From Ilex aquifolium (Eukaryota > Streptophyta > Magnoliopsida > Aquifoliales > Aquifoliaceae), in assembly GCA_951799425.1 (NCBI GenBank), contig OX637402.1:31464492-31528491 (forward strand): a stretch of DNA of 64,000 nt. The letters are read 5' to 3'. The translations under genes and the position numbers were made by a program. Below, piece after piece: positions 1 to 10,520 of this stretch. Within the stretch, counting starts at the first letter, position 1. Each line of letters starts with the position of its first letter. Below the pieces are notes generated by a model. It was given only the letters and a program-made list of their open reading frames with translations, had not been told where the DNA came from and ran no database searches.

Positions 1-2830
1 TGGTATCACCGTTGCATTCAATATTTACTCATAAATTAGAGATGTGATAAAAGGGTAGATAGAAGAAAGAGATAGGAGAGAAAATGCTTAATCTGGCAAG
101 CCTTGGTTAGCATATGAGTTGAGTGGGATTTTCAAGTTTGGGAAAAATTATTTGGAAATGATTTTGTGTCATTGAATAAATCCCAGTCTTTCTTGTGATA
201 GGCAAACCTAAGGATTCAAAATTGGTCCTATTTTATTATATAGATTAATACACATATACCTAGATCATTTCATGACAAATTAAATTAAAAAAAAAAAAAT
301 CAATCCTTCAGAAGTATCTAGATTCTTCCAATCATGAAAATGGCAAGTAATCCAACTGAATATCTGTGTTTTGTGAACTTCAAAGAGCATCTGTGCATGC
401 ATATATATATATATATACACACACACATACCTGTATGAATGGAGAGAGAGAGAGAGAGAGATTGAGATTCAACAATAGGAAAGCAAAATGAAATGAATGG
501 CGGAAAACACAGATTTGACAAATATAATTTGACTCGGATAGTTACCTGCATCGTACGCATGTCAAAACGTCCAACGAACACAGTGACTGATACCAGTAGG
601 TCAAACAGTGTCTTAAACAAGTCAGCTGATGTCCTGCAAAACACATTCACCAGCAATGTCAAGACAATTGATGGAGCTTTTTGCCATCTGCCCCTCCCCA
701 ACCACAAATGGCAACCTCCCTCCCGCTCCCCCACCCCAACCCCCCCCCCCCCAAAAAAAAAAAAAAAAGATAAAGGGAAAGGCAAAGAAAAAATCCAGTG
801 AAGAGAGGTAAAGAACTGATACCCTGAATACCAAGGAACCATATCTAAGAAATCAGGATTCATTTCCTTTTCCTTCAACTTCTCATACTCTTGTGGCGAC
901 CGAGGGTAAGTTAGAGCCCACCTGTTAATAGTCAATCATCAACAAAACAGGAAGCAGAAAAACAAGGATTAAGAGATATATGACAATTATCCAGAGTGGA
1001 AAAAAAAAGGGGGAGGGACGAAACACTTAAATAATACAAATTTAAGATTATAAACTATCGGAAACGACAACTTATAATTCAAATTGAGCCATCAGTTCTC
1101 ACTCACCTTGTTGATCTATCCACCACATAATTGGCAATGTAGAGCCATATAAAAGTGGCCCATAACGAGTATATGGAAGATATCTCATTAGGTGATTCCG
1201 CACAAGAGCCACGGCAAGTTAACTGGACAGAAAATGCACCAGGACAAAAGGCACTAGTTGCATAAGATCCTCCACAGTGTACAGAGTTATAATATTAAAT
1301 AAAATAACCCCAATTCAATTATACCTTTGCATAAATAACCCACTTAGACAAAAGTGGATAATCGCTGGCAGACCCAACCGGAGCAAACCAAGATGAACAG
1401 ACCTGGTCTTTAAACGCATTCACACGTAAGAAATTTGTCCTCTCAAATGTTTTTTCTCTTAAAATAGCTTGATTTCCACAGTGGCTGTAAAACACACAGC
1501 AGGCTACGCTTAAAACCTATGAGAAAAAGAGGCCAGAAAGACAAATACAAGGATTAACCATCTGGAAATTAAAACATATTATACTATGGTCTGTTTGGTA
1601 GGATGAATGAAATATAAATACAAATTTTACTATTATATTTATACATGAAATTAATGTATATATAATATGTAATTTATAAATATGATATATGTATATATTA
1701 AAAAATATATAGATAAATAACATACATTCCAACACACATAATTAATTTTTCATCCACTTTTCCTCTCAATTTTAAAGAGATTGATTTTAATGAGTTAGAA
1801 GAAAAGTTCATATATTTTTCTTCCTTATCAAATATGATGTTTATCTACCGCTACAACTTTTCATCATTTCATTTTTTTTGGCATAAGTAAGTCAGGTAAA
1901 TTAATAATGGGTATCAAGGACTTACGGCACTGTTTTGAAGAATTGTCAGGACCTCAGGCCTCCTTCCTGCCACACGAGCAACAAGACCAACATCGCAAAG
2001 GCCAAGGTACATAACGTGGAAAACAAGAAGAAACAAAATGGATGAGACGCCTATTATCAAAAACAAAGAAAGATTCATCCTCAAATCCACTCCCATTGAT
2101 TCAAAACTGGGAAGATGGTAGAGAGCTGCAAGTAATATCCAGGCTATATACCTGCGAGTAAAAACCCTGGATCAGCAATTCTTATCAACTCAATCGTAGT
2201 AAACCCTCTTAATATAATTAATGTGCATGTATGTTGGTGCAACCAGGCCGCTTACAGGTATGAAAAAACAGGATCAGACGAAGAACTTACCAGCGGCTAA
2301 AATTTGAATAGCTTGGTCTGATTGTGTTCCCTATAAATGGAGATGAAAAGAAATAGAAAAAACCAAGCAGACAGGCATACATAGACCACCATTTTTTGTT
2401 GTTGTCTAACTCCAGAATGAGAGTGTGTCTACTGTCCGACCAAATGAAAAGGAAGCAACCCACAAAGACGGCAATAACGGCATAACGTGAATGGTGGTGT
2501 AGTTCTGGTAAGTGAGACATTAATAATATTGAGAGTATCTAGTAAACCAAGGGACTGCCTATCAAACAACTTTAAGGAACCTTAACTTGATAACTTCACG
2601 CTAATTCAGTTGATTCTAATTCTTGCAAATGAACTCCACTCCGCAAGCACCAAATCCACATTTGAGACCAGCTCTTCTAACCTGAATAAAGGAATTCCGA
2701 TAAAAAAATAATCATTACAAAAGTGTTTTGAATTCTCAAGATCACTCAATTGGCTTATATCTATGTAGTGTGGGAAAACAAAACAAGTGGGTAATTTATA
2801 CAAGAATTATGGTGGAGGGAGTGGTTCTCA
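1..2830 (-). pseudogene. Phosphoesterase copy C: 5' half, start codon lost, cut by window edge
   Basis: This is a minus-strand relative of the intact phosphoesterase gene at 22,786-32,656. Matching exons are seen at about 2291-2580 (exon 1), 1926-2151, 1325-1516, 1107-1222, 823-921 and 546-633. Their GT-AG borders sit at the same places as in the intact copy, and intron sequence is also conserved (for example around 290-545). The ancestral start ATG has become AAG, and the next stretch is net 17 bp shorter, so the original N-terminus is out of frame. A later ATG at 2518-2520 opens a frame into the two first membrane spans and could act as a substitute start. The third exon lacks 54 bp, an in-frame loss of 18 codons present in the intact copy. 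Exon 2 and exons 4 to 6 remain open. The catalytic exons would lie to the left of the window, so I cannot tell whether the gene is wholly dead or a diverged paralogue. Similarity to the intact locus stops near 2830, before the first 5' UTR exon. Confidence 0.75.
441..462. repeat. (GA)n microsatellite
   Basis: A short GA run in an intron of copy C. A matching GA run sits at the equivalent place in the intact copy (about 30,300-30,326), so it predates the duplication. A short (TA)n/(CA)n run lies just before it at about 401-428. Confidence 0.85.
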
Positions 2831-2910
2831 TGGGAACCCAAGACCCCTATTTATAAGAAGGTTGGACTCCAAAATTTATTCAATCTAATCTAAAGTTAAA
2901 CTTATATAAT

Positions 2911-3696
2911 GGGTGTGTTTGGATCGCAGATTAAAGGAAAATAACGCCAGTAAAATAGGAGAAAAAAATATGTGGGATCCATTTATCCCGCGTTTGATAA
3001 GTGAAAAAGTGAACTAAAAAACTCACTTGGGTTTATCCTGGCCATATTTAATAAATCGACTTTAACGGTTAAATAAAACCCACGAGGAAGTTGTAATATT
3101 TTTTTACAGATACCGGATAAGTGGGAAAAATGACATATTTGCCCAAAGCCATCAATCTTACCCTACCCATCTTCATGCCTTCCTCCATGAACATTTTTTG
3201 GTCCTAAACAATGCCCATTGCTCTGGTGGGTGTGGTGGCAGTGTTTGTGAGTCAGTATAATGCTCTGGTGGCACAACTGGGGAAGCTCCTTTATTGACTT
3301 AGAATAAATAATTGGCTTAGAATAAATATTTGTTTATCATGACTTTTATATTGGCTTAGAATAAATAATTCTCATCTATATTTTTGTTTTTAGTAAGAAT
3401 TTTTGGTGCACAGTTACATCAAAGCCGACAAACCCAATCGTAGAACTCACTGCCGAAGAACGACCAAACATGGTGTTAGATTGAATAGGCTAAGGGCATA
3501 TCAATTAATGATAACATATTACATCAACCTTGTCCATGAGTCTCACAAAAATGTATATATGCTATCAAAACGTTGGAAAAAATAGGATATACACATTATA
3601 TCCTAACCGGTTGAATGATGGATGGGTATGAATTGGATAAGAAATAATATTTTTTTAGATCTCCAGTCCAGTCCAACCATGTCGTTCAAACACATC
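2911..3696. mobile_element. Candidate non-autonomous DNA transposon (MITE-like)
   Basis: The left end begins GGGTGTGTTTGGATCG. The right end, read on the other strand, begins GATGTGTTTGAACGAC, giving an imperfect terminal inverted repeat of about 16 bp. TAAT flanks both ends (2907-2910 and 3697-3700). The interior is AT-rich, has no coding frame of note and contains three near-copies of the phrase 'ggcttagaataaat' at about 3295-3370. The class cannot be decided from a 3-4 bp flank. Confidence 0.45.
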
Positions 3697-4519
3697 TAAT
3701 ATGTTGCAGCACTGCATACATCATACGTACATAATATCTCATATTACTTCTTACATCATTCTTACATAATAGCTTACATTACTAAGAGTCGTAGGATTGA
3801 CTTCATACCAATCAACATAAGGAGGTGAATCATGAAAAGAATCAGATGAACTGGGAAGACCTGCACGATCATGGGTATGCGTAAAATAAAAAAGTCTATT
3901 AACGAGTCTGGCACTCAAGGTATTATTTGCAGACCAAACATATTCATCATGCAGAACAGAACTGCTAAGGGCACCCGCTGAGGAAGTATATTGTTGAGTT
4001 GACACATATGGTTGTTAATTAAACTGAACTATTCGAGTTCAGCTCAAATTCGATTCGTTTTTAGCTCATTTAAGCTCAAGTCGTTTTCTAAATGCCCGCC
4101 AATTATGATGACTTCTCTTGTGTAAAAAAACTCTATGATAGAGTCACGCACTTGCATTTTAATTATTGCCAGTTTATGGGGATATTGATGGGAACGGAAA
4201 CGTGCTCTTTTGAGAGACCTTAGAATCATTTGTTTGTTTTGGTTAGCCGTGAAAAATGGAAAGGTTGTGAACACTGAAATACTTTTTTTTTTTTTTTTTT
4301 TGAATATTTTGTACTCATGAAAACCTTGGCTCGGCTATCAAGTACTTGTAAGGGATTGTTCTTTTCATGGATTTTGAAATATTTGTATTTCATACTTTTT
4401 TTGTTGTCTTGTAAATTATTTTTATTCTAATCTGTTTATTAGATTTGTATGCTTTCTAAGGGAAAACATTATTGTAAATGAAATTTATTTTTTTAGAAAA
4501 AAAAAATATTTGGGTCAGT
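3697..4519. other. Intergenic, nothing recognised
   Basis: AT-rich sequence. An 84-codon minus-strand open frame at 3751-4005 resembles no family I know and has no recognisable exon structure. A run of about 18 T follows at about 4284-4301. Confidence 0.5.
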
Positions 4520-4798
4520 AAAATTGTCCAAGCATAAATGACTGTTTGCGTCTGCATGCCGAAGCAAAAAAAACATTATTTGCATCGGGAAAATGTCGAA
4601 ACAAATACCTATTTTTTGCTTCGATTTGTTTGCATTGACTATGTGTGCATGAGCTAACTTTTTGCATCACCTTTTTTGTACTTCGCCCCTTTTATCGAAA
4701 CAAATAGTCTATTTGCAGATGCAAAAGATATTTGCATCGACAAACAAAGTATTTGCTTCGACTTGCTGCTGAAGCAAAAACTACCTTTTCTTGTGGTG
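4520..4798. mobile_element. Terminal region of a CACTA-like (En/Spm) element
   Basis: The right border reads CTTTTCTTGTGGTG, which on the other strand is CACCACAAGAAAAG, very close to the CACTACAAGAAAA ends common in plant CACTA elements. Inside it is a dense set of short subterminal motifs in both orientations (variants of TTTGCTTCGAC, TTTGCATCG and CGAAACAAAT), the usual layout of transposase-binding repeats in this superfamily. I found no matching left end, so this is probably a truncated element. Confidence 0.5.
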
Positions 4799-5087
4799 TT
4801 AAAGCTTGTGTTGAGCTCTCATCAAGTGGGATTGTCTAGTGGGATACCGGCTGAACTTCTCATCATGTCGTTAGAATTGGAGTTTGGTGGTTGACTGTTG
4901 TAATAACTTAATTAGGTTCGTTTTCGAAAAAAGTAACTGACACGATCAAAGATCTCATGATCTTACCAGTAAAGACTTATTATGATGGTCTTTATATACT
5001 CTCTTTTATTCCAACCTTTTTTTCCATTAACAGGAAGAAAAAAAAAAAAGGCTAGTGTTGACCTACATACATACACATTATACACAT

Positions 5088-5245
5088 GTGAGACAGAAAA
5101 AACAAAAGAAAAGCCAATTGATTGCATCCAAAGTACATGTGAACAATCAGAAATTGTTGACCATACACATTGTGAGACAGAAAAAACAAAAGAAAAGTCA
5201 ATTGTTTGCATCGAAAGTACATGTGAACAATCAAAAATTACACGA
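5088..5245. repeat. 84-bp tandem duplication (two copies)
   Basis: The phrase 'gtgagacagaaaaaacaaaa' occurs at about 5089 and again 84 bp later at about 5173, and the similarity covers the whole period with scattered substitutions. Because 84 is a multiple of three, a weak open frame crosses both copies, but nothing else suggests a gene. Confidence 0.8.
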
Positions 5246-6299
5246 CCTATTTATTATTTGTGTAATTAATCTGGTGTGGTGTCTTTTATCATTTTAGTTG
5301 AATTATTTGTCCAGCCTGGATCAATGCCTTCTTCGTCTTTTTTTGTTTAAATATACATTGAAACGAATGAGAGACTAGTAAATAAAGAAATCAAAACTAT
5401 TGTTTAAGTCGTGTTTGTTTTTTTTTTTCAAATTAAATAATACTCATTATAAAATTATACAAATCAGGAAGACTAACAACTTCTTTTTTTTTTTTTTGAT
5501 CATGTTGGAGTCTAGTTTATTAGGTTTTTTTCTTTTTTTTTTTGCCCTTATTATGACTTTTATGTCTTGCCTAAACTAGAGGGATGTTCAGGTCATTTTA
5601 TACTATTATTTAACTACATATACGGTACTCTATACCCAGTTTGAATATCCCTTTAATTCACCGATATCTATAGTGATCACGAGGAAGACTAACAAGTTGG
5701 GTCGTCTCTTTTCAAATTAAATAATACTCATTAGAAACGAGGAAATTAAAGAATAATAAAGGAATCAAAGCTCTTGCTTCTTGAGTTGTGTTGTTTTTTT
5801 AAATAATACTCGTGACAACATCTTCAATCTTGATTGGCCAAGTTTTTACTCAAATTTACATTAATATATGACTAAAAATTTTGATTTGATATAAAAGAGT
5901 TCTAATCCACAAACTAAAATTTAAAGGAGTATCAACTTAAATTTAGAGAATGGTGAAATATAATCATCGAATTTTTAAAAGAAAATAAAATCTAATCATT
6001 GATAATTTAAATCTGCCTTTATTTGAAATGAGTTTAAATAAAGGATTAGAGTTTTTTTTTTAACGAAATTTTAATATAACGACATAGTGTCGTTGTCACA
6101 AATTAATGGAGTTCCTACCTTAGTTGACTATCATGATTGGAGACACATGGAATCAATTAATCTAGTTTAGTATGTATGTGTGTGACTGGCAAATGAAAAT
6201 ATATGGGAATCTTCACAAGAAATGATATCATTCTACATGTGGCTGGTGACTGTCAGCATGGAAAATGGATCTGATTAGGCAGCCATATGTTTCATTTTC
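5246..6299. other. Intergenic AT-rich stretch with diffuse repeats
   Basis: No gene seen. A phrase of about 25 bp, 'caaattaaataatactcatta', recurs near 5430 and 5715, each copy close to 'gaggaagactaacaa'-like text, suggesting an old duplication. Confidence 0.5.
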
Positions 6300-6302
6300 T
6301 TA

Positions 6303-7241
6303 AACCATCTCCATCCTTAACTCAAATTTAAATTTAAATCAAAATAGTCAAAAAAACTTCTCCAACTAAGATTTAAATTTATACCAAATCAAGACAAAAC
6401 TTATTTTGGACCCAAATTGAAGCAAACTCAAATTCTATACCAAATTTATAACGGTAATTTTTTAACCTATCCAAATCTAAAATACTTCTTCAATGACTTG
6501 TTTTTTACCTCTTCTTGCCTCTCTCTGTTACGCTGCTTCCATCGCCGACCACCACTGAAACTTTCACAAATCATTTAAAGGCGTGTAGGTAAATTTTTTT
6601 CTTTTTCATCTTTCATCTTCTTGATTTCTTGTATTTTTCAAAACCACAATCTCACTCATCTTTCATACTATATAAATCCTAAGTCTATCCATCAATTTTT
6701 TTCTTTGATTTTTTCGAGGTAAATACTACTGGTAGTACAATTTCAGGCCACCGATTCTTCCTAAAATTTTAAACTTTCACTACTCACAAATTTAGAAAAT
6801 TAGTCATTTTATTTCTTCAATCTTCCATTTTTGTTAAAAACGTATGTTTTTGTGTTCTTTAGACCAGACCCATGTCGAAATAGTTATATTTTTTTTCTTT
6901 TTCTTTTTCTTTTTCTTTTTTTTATCAAGATTTGTAAAAAAATGATAAGGAATTAGAACAATTTTAGAATTCTGGAATGGTTTCTTTATTCTCATGTAGT
7001 GTTGTATACATATTCATTTTTTTTTTTTTGAATTACCCATTTGTGAAGAGATATGAAAATTTCATTTATTTTATCGAATATCATGATTTAAATGACACAA
7101 AAAAATTGAGTTTTTGGGGCAATAAGGGAATTTTGTAAAATATTTGAGTAGATATTTGAGTTTGCACATTAGAGTATTCTATACTAAATCAAGTTTTAGA
7201 CTCAAATTTGAACCTAAATTTGAGTCATGTTAGAGACGCTC
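6303..7241. mobile_element. Candidate MITE with TTA flanks (Harbinger-like)
   Basis: The left end AACCATCTCCATCC followed by ...ACTCAAATTTA mirrors the right end, read on the other strand as GAGCGTCTCTAACATG followed by ACTCAAATTTA. TTA flanks both borders (6300-6302 and 7242-7244), as expected for a PIF/Harbinger-type insertion. No transposase is visible inside the 939 bp. Confidence 0.5.
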
Positions 7242-8589
7242 TTACGAGAAAGAGAGAGAGAGAGAGAGAGAGATGAACTCATGGTTAACTCAAGTCTGAA
7301 GCCAAACAAGAGGTCAGCAAAATCGATCGATTACAAGGCATAAAACATATTGAATATAGATTCTCCTACTTTTTCAGAGCTTTTCCAGGTCCAATCTAAC
7401 ATCGGACGGCCGATTGATGAAATGGAACAACGGAGTTGGAGACCTTCTTTGATGCATCCGGATGGGGAAGGACAGAGGGGTATACTTCAACTTTTATTGC
7501 AAAGTAAATGGTACTCACGTGTTTTCGTTTTTTCTCAAAACTTCTCACTTACAACATCCAAAACATGTATATCATGTGTTGCTCCAAAATTTGTTATTAT
7601 CGACGGAAAAAACTCAATTGACAAATAATTTTCAGACGATTGTTTGTGAGAGGTTCTAATGTCTCGCTTCAAGACTTCCTTGAATGAATTTTAATGGACA
7701 AAAACACACAATACAGGGAATTAATAAAAGATGATTATTTTATTAATTCAGTTGAAAGGACTTTGGTTACAAAAAAGACTGGATTAACATCTTGATTGCA
7801 GTAGTAACTGCTTACTAAAATTAATCTAACACTACTTATAAAAATGCCCAAATCGTGGGTCTTATAAGAGTTTGAATGTATCATTAATCTTCTCCACTAC
7901 ATGCTTTTTATAGCCATTATCCTTGATAGTTTTTACCTCCGTAGACGGTTATATTAATTGGTAAACTTCTAGTTAGTTATTTATTCTTTTCAAATATAGC
8001 TGTGATTGATCATCTCTCGTCTTTCTTCAGATTTTGTCACGTATAACATCTTCTTAATAAATTCAGATTTGTCATATGTTAATACATTAAACACTCCTAG
8101 AATTTTATATTTTAAGTCCAAACATCGTGTATTCAAAAATTACCCATTTTTTGATTTAGTATTCACGCAAACAGAAAACAAAAATATGTAAACCAAAACT
8201 CGCCCAATTCTTGTAGCACAAAACAAAAAAATTATTTTTGAGATACAAACCAAACATATATACGAGATTAGGTAGAGAGAGAGAGTTACCATCCATAGCA
8301 GAATGTTTCCAGTCTAATTTAAATTCCACCGAGTGTATAATAATTCCAACTTGTATGTTTTCTTTTTTTAGGAGGGGGGGGGGTGTTGGAGGGGATTTTC
8401 ATTTGGTGTTTTTTGACTATTCCTTAAGTTGGACCGCCAAGATTATTTCGATAAGCATTTTCATTTTAGCAAGGACCAACCAAACCATACATGAACACAT
8501 GTTATCATGTCACATTGTCAAATGGTGTAAACAAGGTGGTGTACATATTATATTAAACTGCAATGAGTGTTTTTATGTCTTCTATTTTT
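7242..8589. other. Intergenic, no gene recognised
   Basis: It starts with a (GA)n run at about 7250-7273. Short open frames at 7350-7628 and 8238-8684 have no family resemblance I can name and no supporting splice structure. A G-run lies at about 8373-8383. Confidence 0.5.
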
Positions 8590-9280
8590 CCCATCCGATT
8601 GGTTTGATTCATACAAGAGTACATTCTAAACCTTTAACCTTTTTCTTTTCCTTCTCCTTTCCCCTTTCTTCAATTGATTCCTAAAGACTACAAATTACAA
8701 TATGTTTACAAATTATCAAATCAGATGTCAGCAAGTTACTGCCCATTCACTGCTTCCGGGTCTGTTTGTCTAATAACAAATTGGTCAACAATCCGTATAG
8801 TGCTACCTGGGTCTTGCTGAGAAGAAGCAACTCTCCATTTGCTTGGAAACTTTATCAGGTAGCTCAGCTGCAGTGGTTGTTTTGGTTCCCCATCCCAATT
8901 AGGAATTAGGATCCAGCTTCCATTCCTTAGGAACCTGCATATCCATAGGACTTCAAGTGTTGTTTTAAAAAGAGGAAGATAAAATAGTCTTTGACATACC
9001 CCTTGCACTCCGAAGAACAATACGGAACATTAGAAGACCGTATTCACCATATACTACAGTTTAGTGAATCAGCGTTTCAATCCCAGAGCTGGCTAGTACT
9101 AAACACAGTGAGGATTCCTGTTTTGAAGAATTTATACAGCTACTTCCAGGCAAAAATTAAAAAACTGGGAGTTTGGAGAAGGGTGGTGCCCAATGGAATG
9201 CACCAAAAAATATGAATCTCATAGTATAGTTTTTTAAGTAATTTCACACTCCCAAAGTCAACCACCAAATAGAAAAACAA

Positions 9281-9942
9281 TCTATATAATAAAGTAGCTA
9301 GATTTCTTTGTCTTTAGCTTTTCGCGGCTCAGATCATTTTTAAGTTTTTGATCCAACGATTCTAATTAATCTACATTCCTACAGGACTCTACTACATTCA
9401 TTTTATCTCTCCTCATCCTCATTCAAACCATTGGAGAGATATCTACATCCTTACAGGACTCTACTACATTCTTTTTTATCTCTCCTCATTTCCATTCAAA
9501 CCATGGGAGAAATTGACTTGGACGGTTATATACATACACACACACACACACATGTATATATATATATAATAAAAATAAAATATATCTAAAATCTATTAAA
9601 ACTCTAATAATAAGGATTATCTCTAAAAAAAATATAAGTTCATTAACATATGCCGTCATATTTATATATTTATATTGATATCTATATCTATATAATAAAG
9701 TAGCTAGATTTCTTTGTCTTTAGCTTTTCGCGGCTCAGATCATTTTTAAGTTTTTGATCCAACGATTCTAATTAATCTACATTCCTACAGGACTCTACTA
9801 CATTCATTTTATCTCTCCTCATCCCCATTCAAACCATTGGAGAGATATCTACATCCTTACAGGACTCTACTACATTTTTTTTTATCTCTCCTAATTTCCA
9901 TTCAAACCATGGGAGAAATTGACTTGGACGATTATATACATA

Positions 9943-10023
<81 letters not shown>

Positions 10024-10145
10024 AAAATAAAATATATCTAAAATCTATTAAAACTCTAATAATAAGGATTATCTCTAAAAAAAATATAAGTTCATTAACA
10101 TATGCCGTCATATTTATATATTTATATTGATATCTATATCTATAT
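9281..10145 (+). repeat. Tandem duplication of the Helitron 5' end
   Basis: The first 406 bp (9281-9686) are repeated from 9687 to about 10,145, starting again with TCTATATAATAAAGTAGC. The second copy carries a longer (CA)n(TA)n microsatellite (about 9946-10,020) than the first (about 9535-9567). The short frames translating to HTHTHT or IYIYIY here are microsatellite artefacts. Confidence 0.9.
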
Positions 10146-10469
10146 ATATAATTCAATTTATATAATAAACAGTTCAAACGCGTAATTTAAAATTAACAAA
10201 ATAATAGTACAATAACAAGGATTATCGCTAACAAAATATAGGTTTATTAACATATGTTTAATAAACGGGTCATATTCGGGTGAGACATGTCAACCCGTTT
10301 AAATAAATTTAATATAATAATAAATTATATATATATAAAATAATGAATGAGTAAAGAAAAAAAAAATAAAAAAAACATTTCAAAAAAAAAAAAAATAAGC
10401 ATATCAATAGTAGGAAAGTGAAGTTTTGAGCATTGAGGCATTGAATTGCCTTTTGACCCTTTTCTTTGA

Positions 10470-10520
10470 ATCCCACATCGACAAGGAGTGGAGAGGGGAG
10501 ACTTCAGTTGCCTATAAAAA
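10470..10520 (+). promoter_or_regulatory. USE plus TATA pair, snRNA-type promoter, inside the Helitron
   Basis: ATCCCACATCG at 10,470-10,480 matches the plant snRNA upstream sequence element (RTCCCACATCG) exactly. A TATA box, TATAAAAA, begins at 10,513, 32 bases further on. That spacing is like Pol II-transcribed plant snRNA genes rather than the shorter Pol III spacing. I do not recognise any U-RNA in the following 150 bases, so the transcript, if any, is unknown. Confidence 0.5.

Noticed and set aside
318..935. 205-codon minus-strand frame read through the edge of copy C
   Set aside because: It runs through two real exons and their introns (including GA, poly-A and poly-C runs). The exons are described under copy C and the rest is intron.
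3751..4005. 84-codon minus-strand frame, first thought to be transposase-related
   Set aside because: No motif I could name and no flanking structure. Left as unassigned.
9837..10177. Open frames rich in HTHT or IYIY
   Set aside because: Translation of (CA)n(TA)n microsatellites inside a Helitron.
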